A DNA stretch of 64,000 nt from Microbacterium foliorum (lineage in GTDB: Bacteria > Actinomycetota > Actinomycetes > Actinomycetales > Microbacteriaceae): the NCBI RefSeq assembly GCF_003367705.1, contig NZ_CP031425.1:1488001-1552000 (forward strand), given 5' to 3'. Shown here piece by piece: positions 32,493-41,251 of the stretch (positions within the stretch are counted from its first letter, which is position 1; each line of letters begins with the position of its first letter). The position numbers were made by a program, and so were the translations under genes. The notes under the pieces are model-generated. The model worked only from the letters and a program-made list of their open reading frames with translations, was not told where the DNA came from and searched no databases.

Positions 32493-33721
32493 CCACCTCT
32501 CGTCGAATCATCGGTGCCGTCGCCGCGGCAGGCGCCGCGGCTCTCGTCCTCAGCGGCTGCGTCGCGAAGAGCGACGTCGCCTCCGGCGCGGCGTTCGACG
32601 TGTCGTCGACCGATTCCGCGTGCGCCGTCTCCGGTGCCACCGCGGCGAGCGGCACGCTGACCTTCGATGTGAAGAACGACAGCGGCCAGACGTCCGAGTT
32701 CTACCTGCTGGCCGAGGACGGCCTGCGCATCGTCGGCGAGGTCGAGAACATCGCGCCGTCCGCGTCGCGCACGTTGACCGTCGTCGCCCAGCCCGGGAAG
32801 TACTTCACCCTGTGCAAGCCGGGCATGATCGGCGAGGGCGTCGGCAAGTCGGAGTTCACGGTGACCGGAGACCGGGTCGAGGTCGCCGGGGAGGACTCCG
32901 AGCAGAAGCAGCAGGCGGTGGACCTCTACGCCGCCTTCGTGAAGGATCAGGTCGGACAGCTCGTTCCCTCTGTCGAGGCACTGGTCGCGGCCTACGAATC
33001 GGGCGACGACGAGACCGCGCGCACGCTCTTCCCGCAGACGCGCGCCTTCTACGAGCGCATCGAGCCGGTCGCCGAGGCGCTCGGCACGCTCGACCCGCGC
33101 ATCGACTACCGCGAGGTGGATGCCGTGGCCGAGGGGCTCGACTGGACGGGATTCCACCGCATCGAGAAGGACCTGTGGGTGCCGGCGCAGGATGCCCTCA
33201 ACGCCGACGGCGAGACTCCGGCATGGCAGGACTGGGCGCCCTCGACGAGCCAGGAGCGCGCCGACTACGGCGACCAGCTGCTGGCCGACGTGCAGGAGCT
33301 GTACGACTACGTGCACTCCGACGACTTCACCGCGGCACTGGACGATCAGGGCATCGGCGGTATCTCCAACGGCGCCATCGCGCTGCTCGACGAGGTCGCG
33401 ACAGGCAAGATCTCGGGCGAGGAGGACTGGTGGTCCGGTACCGACCTCTACGACTTCGCGGCGAACGTCGAGGGGTCGAAGATGGCGTTCTCCCTGGTGC
33501 AGGACTTCGCTGCGGCGCAGGGCGACGACGGCGCCGCGCTGGTGTCCGAGATCGAGGACGGATACACCGCCCTCGAGGGGTCTCTCGCCGCACACGGCTC
33601 CCTCGCCGACGGATTCGTGGGGTACTCGGCGCTCACGGATGCCGACAAGCGCGAGTTCACCGATCTGATCAACGCCCTCGCGGAGCCGCTGTCGCAGCTC
33701 ACCGGCACGGTCCTCGACTGA
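32489..33721 (+). CDS. efeO: Iron uptake lipoprotein EfeO (cupredoxin plus peptidase M75 domain)
   Basis: EfeO captures iron outside the membrane and passes it to EfeU. The 410-aa protein has a lipoprotein signal (ALVLSGC lipobox, Cys at about residue 24), a cupredoxin-like domain (about 40-125) and an imelysin/M75 domain (about 135-405) with GFHRIEKDLW, the HxxE metal-site motif. It is coupled to efeU by an ATGA overlap and followed by efeB after 22 bp. Confidence 0.94.
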   Translation: MTTSRRIIGAVAAAGAAALVLSGCVAKSDVASGAAFDVSSTDSACAVSGATAASGTLTFDVKNDSGQTSEFYLLAEDGLRIVGEVENIAPSASRTLTVVAQPGKYFTLCKPGMIGEGVGKSEFTVTGDRVEVAGEDSEQKQQAVDLYAAFVKDQVGQLVPSVEALVAAYESGDDETARTLFPQTRAFYERIEPVAEALGTLDPRIDYREVDAVAEGLDWTGFHRIEKDLWVPAQDALNADGETPAWQDWAPSTSQERADYGDQLLADVQELYDYVHSDDFTAALDDQGIGGISNGAIALLDEVATGKISGEEDWWSGTDLYDFAANVEGSKMAFSLVQDFAAAQGDDGAALVSEIEDGYTALEGSLAAHGSLADGFVGYSALTDADKREFTDLINALAEPLSQLTGTVLD

Positions 33722-33743
33722 TCCGAAGGGTACGGTCTCGCAC

Positions 33744-35057
33744 GTGGACGAACGATCGAACGACGACGCCGACGCGCAGTCCGTGTCGGAGCCGCCGTCC
33801 GCGGCACCCTCGTCGGGTGGTCTCAGCCGCCGAGGACTGCTCGGACTCGCCCTCGGGGGCGGCGTAGCCTCCCTCGCGGCAGGCGTCGGAGCGGGCTTCG
33901 TCGGCGGCACCGCGGCGGGCAGGGCGGAGGCTGCCGACGATGCGCAGCGGGCGTACGACTTCTTCGGCGCGCATCAGGCGGGCATCACGACGCCCGTGCA
34001 GGAGCATCTGCACTTCGCCGCGTTCGACATGATGCCCCGTACCGACCGCGACGACCTGATCTCGCTGCTGCAGGACTGGTCGTACGCAGCCTCCAGGATG
34101 GTCGCGGGGCTCGAGGTGAGCGCCACCGGCGCTGTCGGCGGGGACGCCGAGGTGCCGCCCGACGACACCGGCGAGGCGCTGGGGCTGCCGGCGGCGTCGC
34201 TCACGATCACGATCGGCTTCGGCCCGAGCCTGTTCGAGAACGAGGACGGGGATCGCTACGGCATCGCCGCGCAGCGACCCGAAGGACTCGAACGGCTGCC
34301 GGCCTTCCTGGGCGATGACCTCGATCCGCAGGGCTCCCACGGCGACCTCTGCATCCAGGCCTGCGCCGATGACCCGCAGGTGGCGGTGCACGCGATCCGC
34401 AATCTCAGCCGGATCGCCTTCGGGCGCGCACGGCTGCGCTGGTCGCAGCTCGGCTTCGGCAAGACGTCGCGCACGACCTCGGCGCAGACCACTCCGCGCA
34501 ACCTCTTCGGCTACAAGGACGGCACGGCGAACATCCTCGCGGACGACGCCGATGCACTCGCGGCGCACGTCTGGGTCGGTGCGGACGACGAGCCCGCCTG
34601 GTTGGCCGGTGGGTCGTACCTCGTGGCCCGCAGGATCGCAATGCTGATCGAGACCTGGGACCGGGTGCGCCTGTCGGAACAGGACACGATCGTCGGGAGG
34701 GACAAGGGCTCAGGGGCTCCCCTCTCCGGGGGCGACGAGTTCACCGCGCCCGACTTCGGCACCTCCGCCATCGATGCGAACTCGCACGTGCGGCTCGCGC
34801 ATCCGGAGCAGAACGGAGGCATCCGCATCCTGCGCCGCGGCTTCAACTACGTCAACGGCAACAACGATCTCGGGCGACTCGACGCAGGGCTGTTCTTCCT
34901 CTCGTACCAGCGAGATCCCGCGCAGTTCGTCAGCCTGCAGCGAGCCCTCTCGACGGATCGCATGAACGAGTACATCCGACACGTGGGATCGGGTATCTGG
35001 GCGGTCCCGCGCGGGGCGACATCGGGCTCCTACGTCGGCGCGGAGCTCTTCGCCTGA
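33744..35057 (+). CDS. efeB: Dye-decolorizing peroxidase EfeB (Tat-exported)
   Basis: EfeB is the haem peroxidase of the EfeUOB system, proposed to oxidise Fe(II) or extract iron from haem. The 437-aa protein has a twin-arginine signal (LSRRGLLGLALGGGVASL near residues 30-48) and the DyP motif GYKDGTANI (GxxDG) near residue 255. The proximal His is in RLAHPEQNGG. The GTG start at 33744 also has TACGGT (33731-33736) ending 8 nt upstream, so an internal leaderless promoter is possible besides readthrough from efeUO. It ends in a hairpin shared with the convergent serine hydrolase gene. Confidence 0.94.
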   Translation: MDERSNDDADAQSVSEPPSAAPSSGGLSRRGLLGLALGGGVASLAAGVGAGFVGGTAAGRAEAADDAQRAYDFFGAHQAGITTPVQEHLHFAAFDMMPRTDRDDLISLLQDWSYAASRMVAGLEVSATGAVGGDAEVPPDDTGEALGLPAASLTITIGFGPSLFENEDGDRYGIAAQRPEGLERLPAFLGDDLDPQGSHGDLCIQACADDPQVAVHAIRNLSRIAFGRARLRWSQLGFGKTSRTTSAQTTPRNLFGYKDGTANILADDADALAAHVWVGADDEPAWLAGGSYLVARRIAMLIETWDRVRLSEQDTIVGRDKGSGAPLSGGDEFTAPDFGTSAIDANSHVRLAHPEQNGGIRILRRGFNYVNGNNDLGRLDAGLFFLSYQRDPAQFVSLQRALSTDRMNEYIRHVGSGIWAVPRGATSGSYVGAELFA

Positions 35058-35076
35058 CCCGCTCCCCGGTCAGGCG
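35051..35076. terminator. Bidirectional terminator containing both convergent stop codons
   Basis: CGCCTGACC (35051-35059) pairs with GGTCAGGCG (35068-35076). The TGA of efeB (35055-35057) is in the left arm and the TGA of the minus-strand serine hydrolase gene (35072-35070) is in the right arm. Confidence 0.8.
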
Positions 35077-35933
35077 TCGAGGAGGTCGGCGACGAAGGCC
35101 GCCGTCGAGTCCGCTCCGAGGTGGTCGTCGGCGCTGATGGTCACGACCGCATCTCCGGCGAAGAGGATGAGCTGACCGTGTGCGCCGTGCAGTCGCCACT
35201 GCGGTCCGGGGCCGTCCCAGCCTGCGAGTGCATACCGCTCGTACCCGGGGTTCTGGCCCGAGGCGACCCAGTCGGAGTGCATCCCGTCGATGAGTGCTGC
35301 GGAGACGAGGCGCTCGCCCTCCCATTCGCCGCGGTCGCGGATCAGCCGTCCGAGTCTCGACATCTCCTCGGTGCGCAGAGCGATGCCGCTGCCGGCGACG
35401 ACCCGACCCCGCGGGCAGCGCTCCCAGGCGATGTCGCCGAGACCCAGGGGGTCGAGCAGCCGCGGCCGCAGATAGTCGACGATGTCGCCTGTCCGGGTCG
35501 CCAGCACTGCCATCGCCGTGTAGCTGCTGGCATTGGAGTACTGGAACACGCGACCGGATGTCGGACGACCGAGGAACTCACGGGCGAGATCGGGCCAGTC
35601 CGTCATCAGGGTCTCCGAGTAGGGCAGATCGATGCCGCTCGACATCGTGAGCAGATGCCGGAGGGTCACCTCTTCGACACCGTCTCCGAGGACGACGTCC
35701 GGCACGTACTCGGCGACGGGTGCATCGAGCGAGACGAGTCCCTCGTCCACGGCGATGCCCGCGGCCAGGACGCACACCGCCTTCGCCACCGAATGGATCT
35801 CCTCTCGGACGTCCTCGGTCCAGCGGTACTCGGCGACGTCGTGGCCGATGCGCACGTGCAGACCATGTGCGACGAAGCCCGTCGCATCGACCTGCTCGAC
35901 GATGAGATCGCGGATCCGCGCGGCTCGGGTCAC
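35070..35933 (-). CDS. Beta-lactamase-related serine hydrolase (class C/DD-peptidase fold)
   Basis: The 287-aa protein has the SxxK nucleophile motif in IHSVAKAVCVL, the second motif YSN in FQYSNASSY, and HLLTMSSGIDLP, typical of the beta-lactamase/penicillin-binding-protein-like esterase family. There is no signal peptide, so it is probably a cytosolic esterase or amidase rather than a wall enzyme. The GTG start (35933) overlaps the stop of the acyltransferase gene by 4 nt, so the two are coupled. Confidence 0.88.
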   Translation of the reverse strand: MTRAARIRDLIVEQVDATGFVAHGLHVRIGHDVAEYRWTEDVREEIHSVAKAVCVLAAGIAVDEGLVSLDAPVAEYVPDVVLGDGVEEVTLRHLLTMSSGIDLPYSETLMTDWPDLAREFLGRPTSGRVFQYSNASSYTAMAVLATRTGDIVDYLRPRLLDPLGLGDIAWERCPRGRVVAGSGIALRTEEMSRLGRLIRDRGEWEGERLVSAALIDGMHSDWVASGQNPGYERYALAGWDGPGPQWRLHGAHGQLILFAGDAVVTISADDHLGADSTAAFVADLLDA

Positions 35934-37087
35934 CGCTTCACGCTCGCATCCGGAGTCTGCCGGGGCCGCCGGGAGCCGGTGGGGTCGCTGCGGTGTCCCT
36001 GCCTGCCGGTGAGCTCCGGGTCGGTGAACAGCCAGCGCGGCCGGGGTTCGACGAGGGGGCGGAAGATCGACCGGATCGGCTTCGTCGCGAGAGCCAGGGC
36101 GAGGACGACCGACAGCAGGGTCACGAGCGGCAGCCACAGCCAGGTCGGATCGAGGTCCCGCAGCACTCCTGACTCGCGGAACGGGTAGAGCACGAAGGAG
36201 TGCAGGAGGAACACGTACATCGTGTACTGGCCGAATCGCGTCCACCAGTGGGTGCCGCGGGGGATGAGGGCGAAGAACGCGGCGCTGAGGATGACCGCCA
36301 GCAGCATCAGCGCGATGCGCGCGCCACCCGCCCACCATTGCTCGCCGCCGAGGTCCGCATAGGCATCCTCGTAGAAGAACCACCGGCCGAGGTCGACCTG
36401 CTTCCACACGTCGATCCAGTTCCACGCTGCGAAGCCCGCGATGCCGAGCACGCACAGGGCTGTCGCCCTGACCCACCAGGGGCGGACGTCGAGCAGGCGG
36501 AGGCGTGTGACGACGTCGCGATCGCGCAGCCACCAGCCCAGCGCGAAGAACGGCAGCAGCCCGAGGGTGCGCGACAGCGAGAACGTGCTGTCGACGTTGG
36601 GGAGGTAGCCGACGCCCACCGAGATGATCACCGTCCACAGCAGTGGCCAGCGCAGCAGGGCGAGATAGGGGAGGACGAGGCGGAAGATCCCCAGCGCCAG
36701 CAGGAACCACAGCGTCCAGGACGGCTTCGTGAAGTTCGGATCCGCCTGTCCTTCGACGAACCACTTCGTGAGGGTCCAGAGGAACTCGAAGATGACGTAG
36801 GGGACGAGGATGTCGGTGATGACCCTCGCCATCTGCACCCGCGTGGGGGAGCCGGATTTCGAGAAGTAGCCGGAGATGATCGCGAACGCGGGCATGTGGA
36901 ACGCGTACAGCGCGAGATACGCCGCGAGAGCGATGTCGGAGTCGTACGTGAGCCGCTGGATCGCGTGTCCCAGCACCACCAGCACGATGCAGGCGTACCG
37001 CGCGTTGTCCCAGAAGGGGACTCTCTTGCGCGGTCTCGGGGCGGACGCGGTGGCGGGGCTCGTCGGGTCGGCTCCGGTGCTGTGCAT
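35930..37087 (-). CDS. Acyltransferase-3 family membrane protein (fucose 4-O-acetylase-like)
   Basis: The 385-aa protein opens with a basic cytosolic segment and then RVPFWDNARYACIVLVVLGHAI, with the acyltransferase-3 His in VLGHA. About ten TM segments follow and a basic C-terminus ends the protein. Such enzymes O-acetylate surface sugars or glycolipids. Minus-strand TAGCCT (37099-37094) ends 7 nt before the ATG, predicting a leaderless message. The last 4 nt overlap the serine hydrolase start; the two could be an acetylase/esterase pair acting on one glycan, which is inference. Confidence 0.88.
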   Translation of the reverse strand: MHSTGADPTSPATASAPRPRKRVPFWDNARYACIVLVVLGHAIQRLTYDSDIALAAYLALYAFHMPAFAIISGYFSKSGSPTRVQMARVITDILVPYVIFEFLWTLTKWFVEGQADPNFTKPSWTLWFLLALGIFRLVLPYLALLRWPLLWTVIISVGVGYLPNVDSTFSLSRTLGLLPFFALGWWLRDRDVVTRLRLLDVRPWWVRATALCVLGIAGFAAWNWIDVWKQVDLGRWFFYEDAYADLGGEQWWAGGARIALMLLAVILSAAFFALIPRGTHWWTRFGQYTMYVFLLHSFVLYPFRESGVLRDLDPTWLWLPLVTLLSVVLALALATKPIRSIFRPLVEPRPRWLFTDPELTGRQGHRSDPTGSRRPRQTPDASVKR

Positions 37088-37127
37088 CCTCCGAGGCTAC
37101 TCGGGGAATAAAGTTGTGGGGATCGCG

Positions 37128-37157
37128 TTGACTCATATACATTCACATGAATAGAAC
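37128..37157 (+). promoter_or_regulatory. Promoter of luciferase-like monooxygenase gene
   Basis: TTGACT (37128-37133) and TAGAAC (37152-37157) are 18 nt apart in an AT-rich patch, the best -35/-10 pair in the window. The spacer contains the palindrome TTCACATGAA. Confidence 0.6.
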
Positions 37158-37195
37158 CGGATGCGCGGCACCCGATTCGAGAAGACGGAGCAATC

Positions 37196-38419
37196 ATGAG
37201 CGAGCAGGCAGGCGTCCCGGTGCAGTTCGGCATCATGTCGGTCAGCGACATCACCCGCGATCCCACGACCGGCATCACGCCGAGCGAGCAGGAGCGCATC
37301 AAGGCGACCCTGCGGATCGCCACGCACGCGGAGGAGGTCGGTCTCGACGTCTTCGCGATCGGCGAGCACCACAACCCGCCGTTCTGGTCGTCCAGCCCCA
37401 CCACGTTCCTCGCTGCGCTCGCCGCGCAGACCGAGCGTCTGATCGTGTCGACCTCGACGACCCTCATCACCACGAACGACCCGGTGCGCATCGCCGAGGA
37501 GTACGCGATGCTCCAGCACGTGTCGGACGGCCGCATGGACCTCATGCTGGGTCGCGGCAACACCGGTCCCGTGTACCCGTGGTTCGGCCAGGACATCCGC
37601 CAGGGTCTTCCGCTCGCGATCGAGAACTACGCGCTGCTGCACAAGCTGTGGCGTGAGGACGTCGTGGACTGGGAAGGCAAGTTCCGTACGCCGCTGCAGG
37701 GCTTCACCTCGACGCCGCGTCCGCTCGACGGTGTCGCCCCGTTCGTCTGGCACGGCTCGATCCGCACACCCGAGATCGCCGAGCAGGCCGCCTACTACGG
37801 CGACGGATTCTTCGCGAACAACATCTTCTGGCCCAAGGAGCACTACCAGCGTCTGATCGAGCTCTACCGTCAGCGGTACGCGCACTACGGACACGGCGCG
37901 CCGGAGCAGGCGATCGTCGGCCTCGGCGGTCAGGTGTTCATGGCGGCGAAGTCGCAGGATGCCGTGAACCGCTTCCGCCCGTACTTCGACAACGCCCCCG
38001 TGTACGGACACGGTCCGAGCATGGAGGACTTCACCGAGATGACCCCGCTCACCGTGGGGTCGCCGCAGCAGGTCATCGACCGCTATGCCGCGATGCGGGA
38101 GCACTACGGGGACTACCAGCGGCAGCTCTTCCTCATCGACCACGCCGGTCTTCCTCTGAAGACGGTGCTGGAGCAGCTCGACATCCTGGGCTCCGAGGTC
38201 GTGCCGGTGCTGCGCAAGGAGCTCGCGAAGGACCGTCCGGCGAACGTCCCGGACGCCCCGACCCATGCATCGCGGGTTCTGGCCGAGTTCGGCGACGGCC
38301 CGACCCGCCAGGCGCGGCCCGGAGCGAACCGGGGCGACAACCTCACCGGTGACTCGCCCTACCAGGACACGCCCGCTCCCGCCGGTTCCGCCTTCGGTCT
38401 GAGCCGGAAGGGTGCCTGA
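37196..38419 (+). CDS. Luciferase-like flavin monooxygenase (CE1758-like)
   Basis: The 407-aa protein is a bacterial-luciferase TIM barrel: VQFGIMSVSDI at the N-terminus, EVGLDVFAIGEHHNPPF (EHH active-site region) near residue 55, and RMDLMLGRGNTGPVYPWFG, typical of the family. The C-terminal 60 residues are Pro/Gly-rich. These enzymes need reduced FMN from a separate reductase, and an FMN reductase gene follows 1 nt downstream. The substrate is unknown. The ATG follows a modest GGAG. Confidence 0.9.
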   Translation: MSEQAGVPVQFGIMSVSDITRDPTTGITPSEQERIKATLRIATHAEEVGLDVFAIGEHHNPPFWSSSPTTFLAALAAQTERLIVSTSTTLITTNDPVRIAEEYAMLQHVSDGRMDLMLGRGNTGPVYPWFGQDIRQGLPLAIENYALLHKLWREDVVDWEGKFRTPLQGFTSTPRPLDGVAPFVWHGSIRTPEIAEQAAYYGDGFFANNIFWPKEHYQRLIELYRQRYAHYGHGAPEQAIVGLGGQVFMAAKSQDAVNRFRPYFDNAPVYGHGPSMEDFTEMTPLTVGSPQQVIDRYAAMREHYGDYQRQLFLIDHAGLPLKTVLEQLDILGSEVVPVLRKELAKDRPANVPDAPTHASRVLAEFGDGPTRQARPGANRGDNLTGDSPYQDTPAPAGSAFGLSRKGA

Positions 38420-38420
38420 G

Positions 38421-39065
38421 ATGGCCAGCCGTCGGATCGCGGTCGTCTCGGCCGGCCTCTCGAACCCGTCGTCCACTCGCATGCTGGCCGATCGCCTCGC
38501 GGCCGAGACCGTCAGGGCTCTCGCCGGTCATGACATCGAAGCGACGGTCGACGTCGTCGAGCTGCGGGACTACGCGCACGACATCACCAACAATCTGCTC
38601 ACCGGGTTCGCGCCGCCGGCGCTGGAGACCGCGATCAACACCGTGGTGTCCGCAGACGCGCTCATCGCGGTCACGCCGATCTTCTCGACGAGCTACAACG
38701 GCCTCTTCAAGTCGTTCATCGACGTGCTCGATCCCGACGCGCTCGCCGGGATGCCCGTGCTGATCGGCGCGAACGCCGGCACGGCCAGGCATTCGCTCGC
38801 CATCGACTACGCGATCCGCCCGCTCTTCGCCTATCTGCATGCGGATGCCGTCTCGACGGGCGTGTTCGCGGCCTCCAGCGACTGGGGCGGAGCAGGCGAC
38901 GACGTCGCCCCTCTCGCGAAGAGGGTGGAGAAGGGTGCGCGTGAGCTCGCCGAGGCCATCGCCAGGCGGGACACCACCGAGGTCCTCGACCCGTACGATC
39001 CCGCGACCTACCTCGGCGAGGGCCGGTCGTTCGGTCACATGCTCGGCGGTCTCGCCGGCGAGTGA
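38421..39065 (+). CDS. NAD(P)H-dependent FMN reductase (CE1759-like)
   Basis: The 214-aa flavodoxin-like protein has AVVSAGLSNPSSTRMLADRL at the phosphate-binding loop and TPIFSTSYNGLFKSFIDVLD at the flavin/NAD site. It is the partner type usually next to CE1758-like luciferase-family monooxygenases, supplying FMNH2. The ATG at 38421 is used; a GTG 9 nt upstream (38412) is inside the preceding gene. A hairpin terminator follows. Confidence 0.9.
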   Translation: MASRRIAVVSAGLSNPSSTRMLADRLAAETVRALAGHDIEATVDVVELRDYAHDITNNLLTGFAPPALETAINTVVSADALIAVTPIFSTSYNGLFKSFIDVLDPDALAGMPVLIGANAGTARHSLAIDYAIRPLFAYLHADAVSTGVFAASSDWGGAGDDVAPLAKRVEKGARELAEAIARRDTTEVLDPYDPATYLGEGRSFGHMLGGLAGE

Positions 39066-39072
39066 CCTCGTC

Positions 39073-39104
39073 GTGCGCCGCTCGACCACGGTCGAGCGGC
39101 GCAC
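39073..39104. terminator. Bidirectional terminator between FMN reductase and response regulator genes
   Basis: GTGCGCCGCTCGAC (39073-39086) pairs perfectly with GTCGAGCGGCGCAC (39091-39104); the loop is CACG. Confidence 0.85.
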
Positions 39105-39125
39105 TCGCGTTTCCGGCCGTGCAGG

Positions 39126-39821
39126 TCAGCCACGCCCACCCGCACGGCGATTCCAGCCGTACTCGGTCTCCGGGCGACCCCGTGCCCCGTACCGTGCGCC
39201 GCGGATCGCCACACCGGTATCGGCGAGATGCTCGAGGTATCGGCGCACCGACACGCGGGACATGCCGAGCCGCTCGGCCGCCTCGCTCGCCGATATCGCG
39301 CCTCCCGCACGCAGCGCCGCGATGACCTTCTGCAGCGTCGCGTCGGAGAGTCCCTTCGGGATGGAGACGGTGCCGGTGGCACGGCCGAGCAGGGCATCGA
39401 TCTCCGATTGGGTGGCCTCGCCGTCGGTCGCACGCGCCTGCTCACGGTGCGACCGGTACGCGGTCAGGCGCTCCTGGAAGACGGCGAACGGGAAGGGCTT
39501 GACCAGGTACTGGTGCACCCCCAGCGCGGCCATCTGCCGCACGCTCTCGGCGTCGCGCACGCCGGTGATCGCGATCACGTCGACTGCCGCGCCGCGGGCG
39601 CGCAGTGCACGCAGGACGTCGATGCCCGAACCGTCGGGCATCGTCAGGTCGAGCAGCACGAGGTCGAACGGCTGATCCGTCGGCTGTGCCAGCACGGCCG
39701 AGAGCGCGGCGCGGGCTCCGGTGCACTCTCCGCCGACGACGAAGCCGTCGATCCGCTCGAGGTAGGTCCGATGCAGTTCGATCGTCAGAGCGTCGTCGTC
39801 GACGAGCAGGGTGCGGATCAT
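39126..39821 (-). CDS. CitB/DcuR-type response regulator
   Basis: The 231-aa protein has a receiver domain (LLVDDD acidic pocket at residues 5-10, phospho-acceptor Asp58 in LVLLDLTMPDGSG, Lys in YLVKPF near 108). The C-terminal helix-turn-helix is of the CitB family (ISASEAAERLGMSRVSVRRYLEHL). It is coupled to the sensor kinase by a 4-nt overlap. The pair most likely controls the divergent dctA gene in response to C4-dicarboxylates or citrate; the ligand is inference from neighbourhood. Confidence 0.92.
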   Translation of the reverse strand: MIRTLLVDDDALTIELHRTYLERIDGFVVGGECTGARAALSAVLAQPTDQPFDLVLLDLTMPDGSGIDVLRALRARGAAVDVIAITGVRDAESVRQMAALGVHQYLVKPFPFAVFQERLTAYRSHREQARATDGEATQSEIDALLGRATGTVSIPKGLSDATLQKVIAALRAGGAISASEAAERLGMSRVSVRRYLEHLADTGVAIRGARYGARGRPETEYGWNRRAGGRG

Positions 39822-41089
39822 CTCGGTGCCTTCCCCCGGGTCGGCGGGAGGGCGACGCGGAAGGTCGTCGGGTGCTCGGACACCGCGACCGTGCCGCCCG
39901 CCCCCAGCACCACCGAGCGGACGAGTGCCAGGCCGACGCCGCGTCCGTGCGTATCGGCGGGTTTGGTCGAGAACCCCTGGACGAAGATCTGCTCGCGGAT
40001 CGGCACGGGGATCCCTCGGCCGCTGTCCGAGACCTCCAGGAGGATGCCTCCGTCGACGGCCGTCTGCAGAGTGACCTCGACCCAGCGCTCCTCGGCCTCA
40101 CCCGCCGCATCCATGGCGTTGTCGATGAGGTTGCCGAGCACGGCGACGCTCTCGACCGCTGAGAGCGGCGAGCGGGGAGTGTCGGGATCGATGCGCACCC
40201 GCCAGTCGATGCCGCGCTCCTTGGCCTGCGAGGCCTTGCCGAGCAGCAGCGCTCCCACCGCAGGGTCGCCGGCGCGACGGGCCGTGACCTGGTCGACCAG
40301 CGACTGGCTCTGCCGCGATGTCTCGGTCAGGATGTCGATCGCCTCGTCCGTGCGCCCGAGCTCGAGCAGGGCGACGGCGGTGTGCATGCGGTTCCCGTGC
40401 TCGTGGGTCTGCGCGCGGATCGCGTCGCCCAGGGGGCGCAGGGACTCGTACGACGACACCGCGTCGCGCACCTGCCCCGGCGGCAGATCCCCGGCGATCC
40501 GGCGGGTGAATCGGCGAGCCGCCAGGGCGCCTATGGCCCCGAAGGCGACGAGGCCCGCGGTGATGCCGACAGAGAGGGGGAGCCTGCGCACCAGGGTCTC
40601 CGAGATCGACTCGATGGTGACGCCGGAGGACACCCAGCCGACCGGGTCGCCGCCGGATCCGATCACCGGAACGATCGTGCGCACAGACGGGCCCAGTGTC
40701 CCGGTGAACACCTCCGTCAGCGGCCGCGGCGCATCGGGGATGGTGCCGAGGTAGCGCGCACCGATCTGGTCGAGATCCGGGTGGGTCACGCGCGTGCCGT
40801 CGAGGGTCATGATCGTCACGAAGTCCAGACCTGCATCGGCCATGACGTCGAGCGCGTACGGCTCGAGTCCGGCGCTCATCGCCGTGCGATCCTCGCCCCC
40901 GAGCATGTCGACGACGAGCGGAGAGGATGCGACGGTCGCCGCGGTCGCCGCCGTGACCCGTTCGGCTTCGGCATGGGTGGCCCGCTGGGCGTCCACCACC
41001 AGGAAGACCGCGACCAGTGCCCCGAGCACCACCGCCGCGACCAGCAGTACGAGGAAGACCCGTGAGGCGATGCTGCGCGCGGGTCTCAT
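39818..41089 (-). CDS. CitA/DcuS-type sensor histidine kinase
   Basis: The 423-aa protein has a first TM at residues 12-33, an extracytoplasmic sCache-like domain (about 35-180; DFVTIMTLDGTRVTHPD) and a second TM (about 181-203). A SpoOB-like dimerisation helix follows (AQTHEHGNRMHTAVALLELG, phospho-His near 227), then an HATPase domain (NLIDNAMDAAG; DSGRGIP; GRGVGLALVRS). This is the layout of kinases that sense citrate or C4-dicarboxylates outside the membrane. The ATG at 41089 follows GGAAGGA. It is divergent from dctA. Confidence 0.92.
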   Translation of the reverse strand: MRPARSIASRVFLVLLVAAVVLGALVAVFLVVDAQRATHAEAERVTAATAATVASSPLVVDMLGGEDRTAMSAGLEPYALDVMADAGLDFVTIMTLDGTRVTHPDLDQIGARYLGTIPDAPRPLTEVFTGTLGPSVRTIVPVIGSGGDPVGWVSSGVTIESISETLVRRLPLSVGITAGLVAFGAIGALAARRFTRRIAGDLPPGQVRDAVSSYESLRPLGDAIRAQTHEHGNRMHTAVALLELGRTDEAIDILTETSRQSQSLVDQVTARRAGDPAVGALLLGKASQAKERGIDWRVRIDPDTPRSPLSAVESVAVLGNLIDNAMDAAGEAEERWVEVTLQTAVDGGILLEVSDSGRGIPVPIREQIFVQGFSTKPADTHGRGVGLALVRSVVLGAGGTVAVSEHPTTFRVALPPTRGKAPR

Positions 41090-41251
41090 CGGGTCCTTCC
41101 GATCGGCGGTGATCGCGGGGTCCGTGATCTCGGTAGTGACCAATACGACCACAAATGGTGCCGAGGAGGGAAGTCGGCGACGGTGAACACACCGACAGGC
41201 GACGACGCCGTCGGTCATGAGACGACGACGTTCATGATCAAGGAGGAAAAC

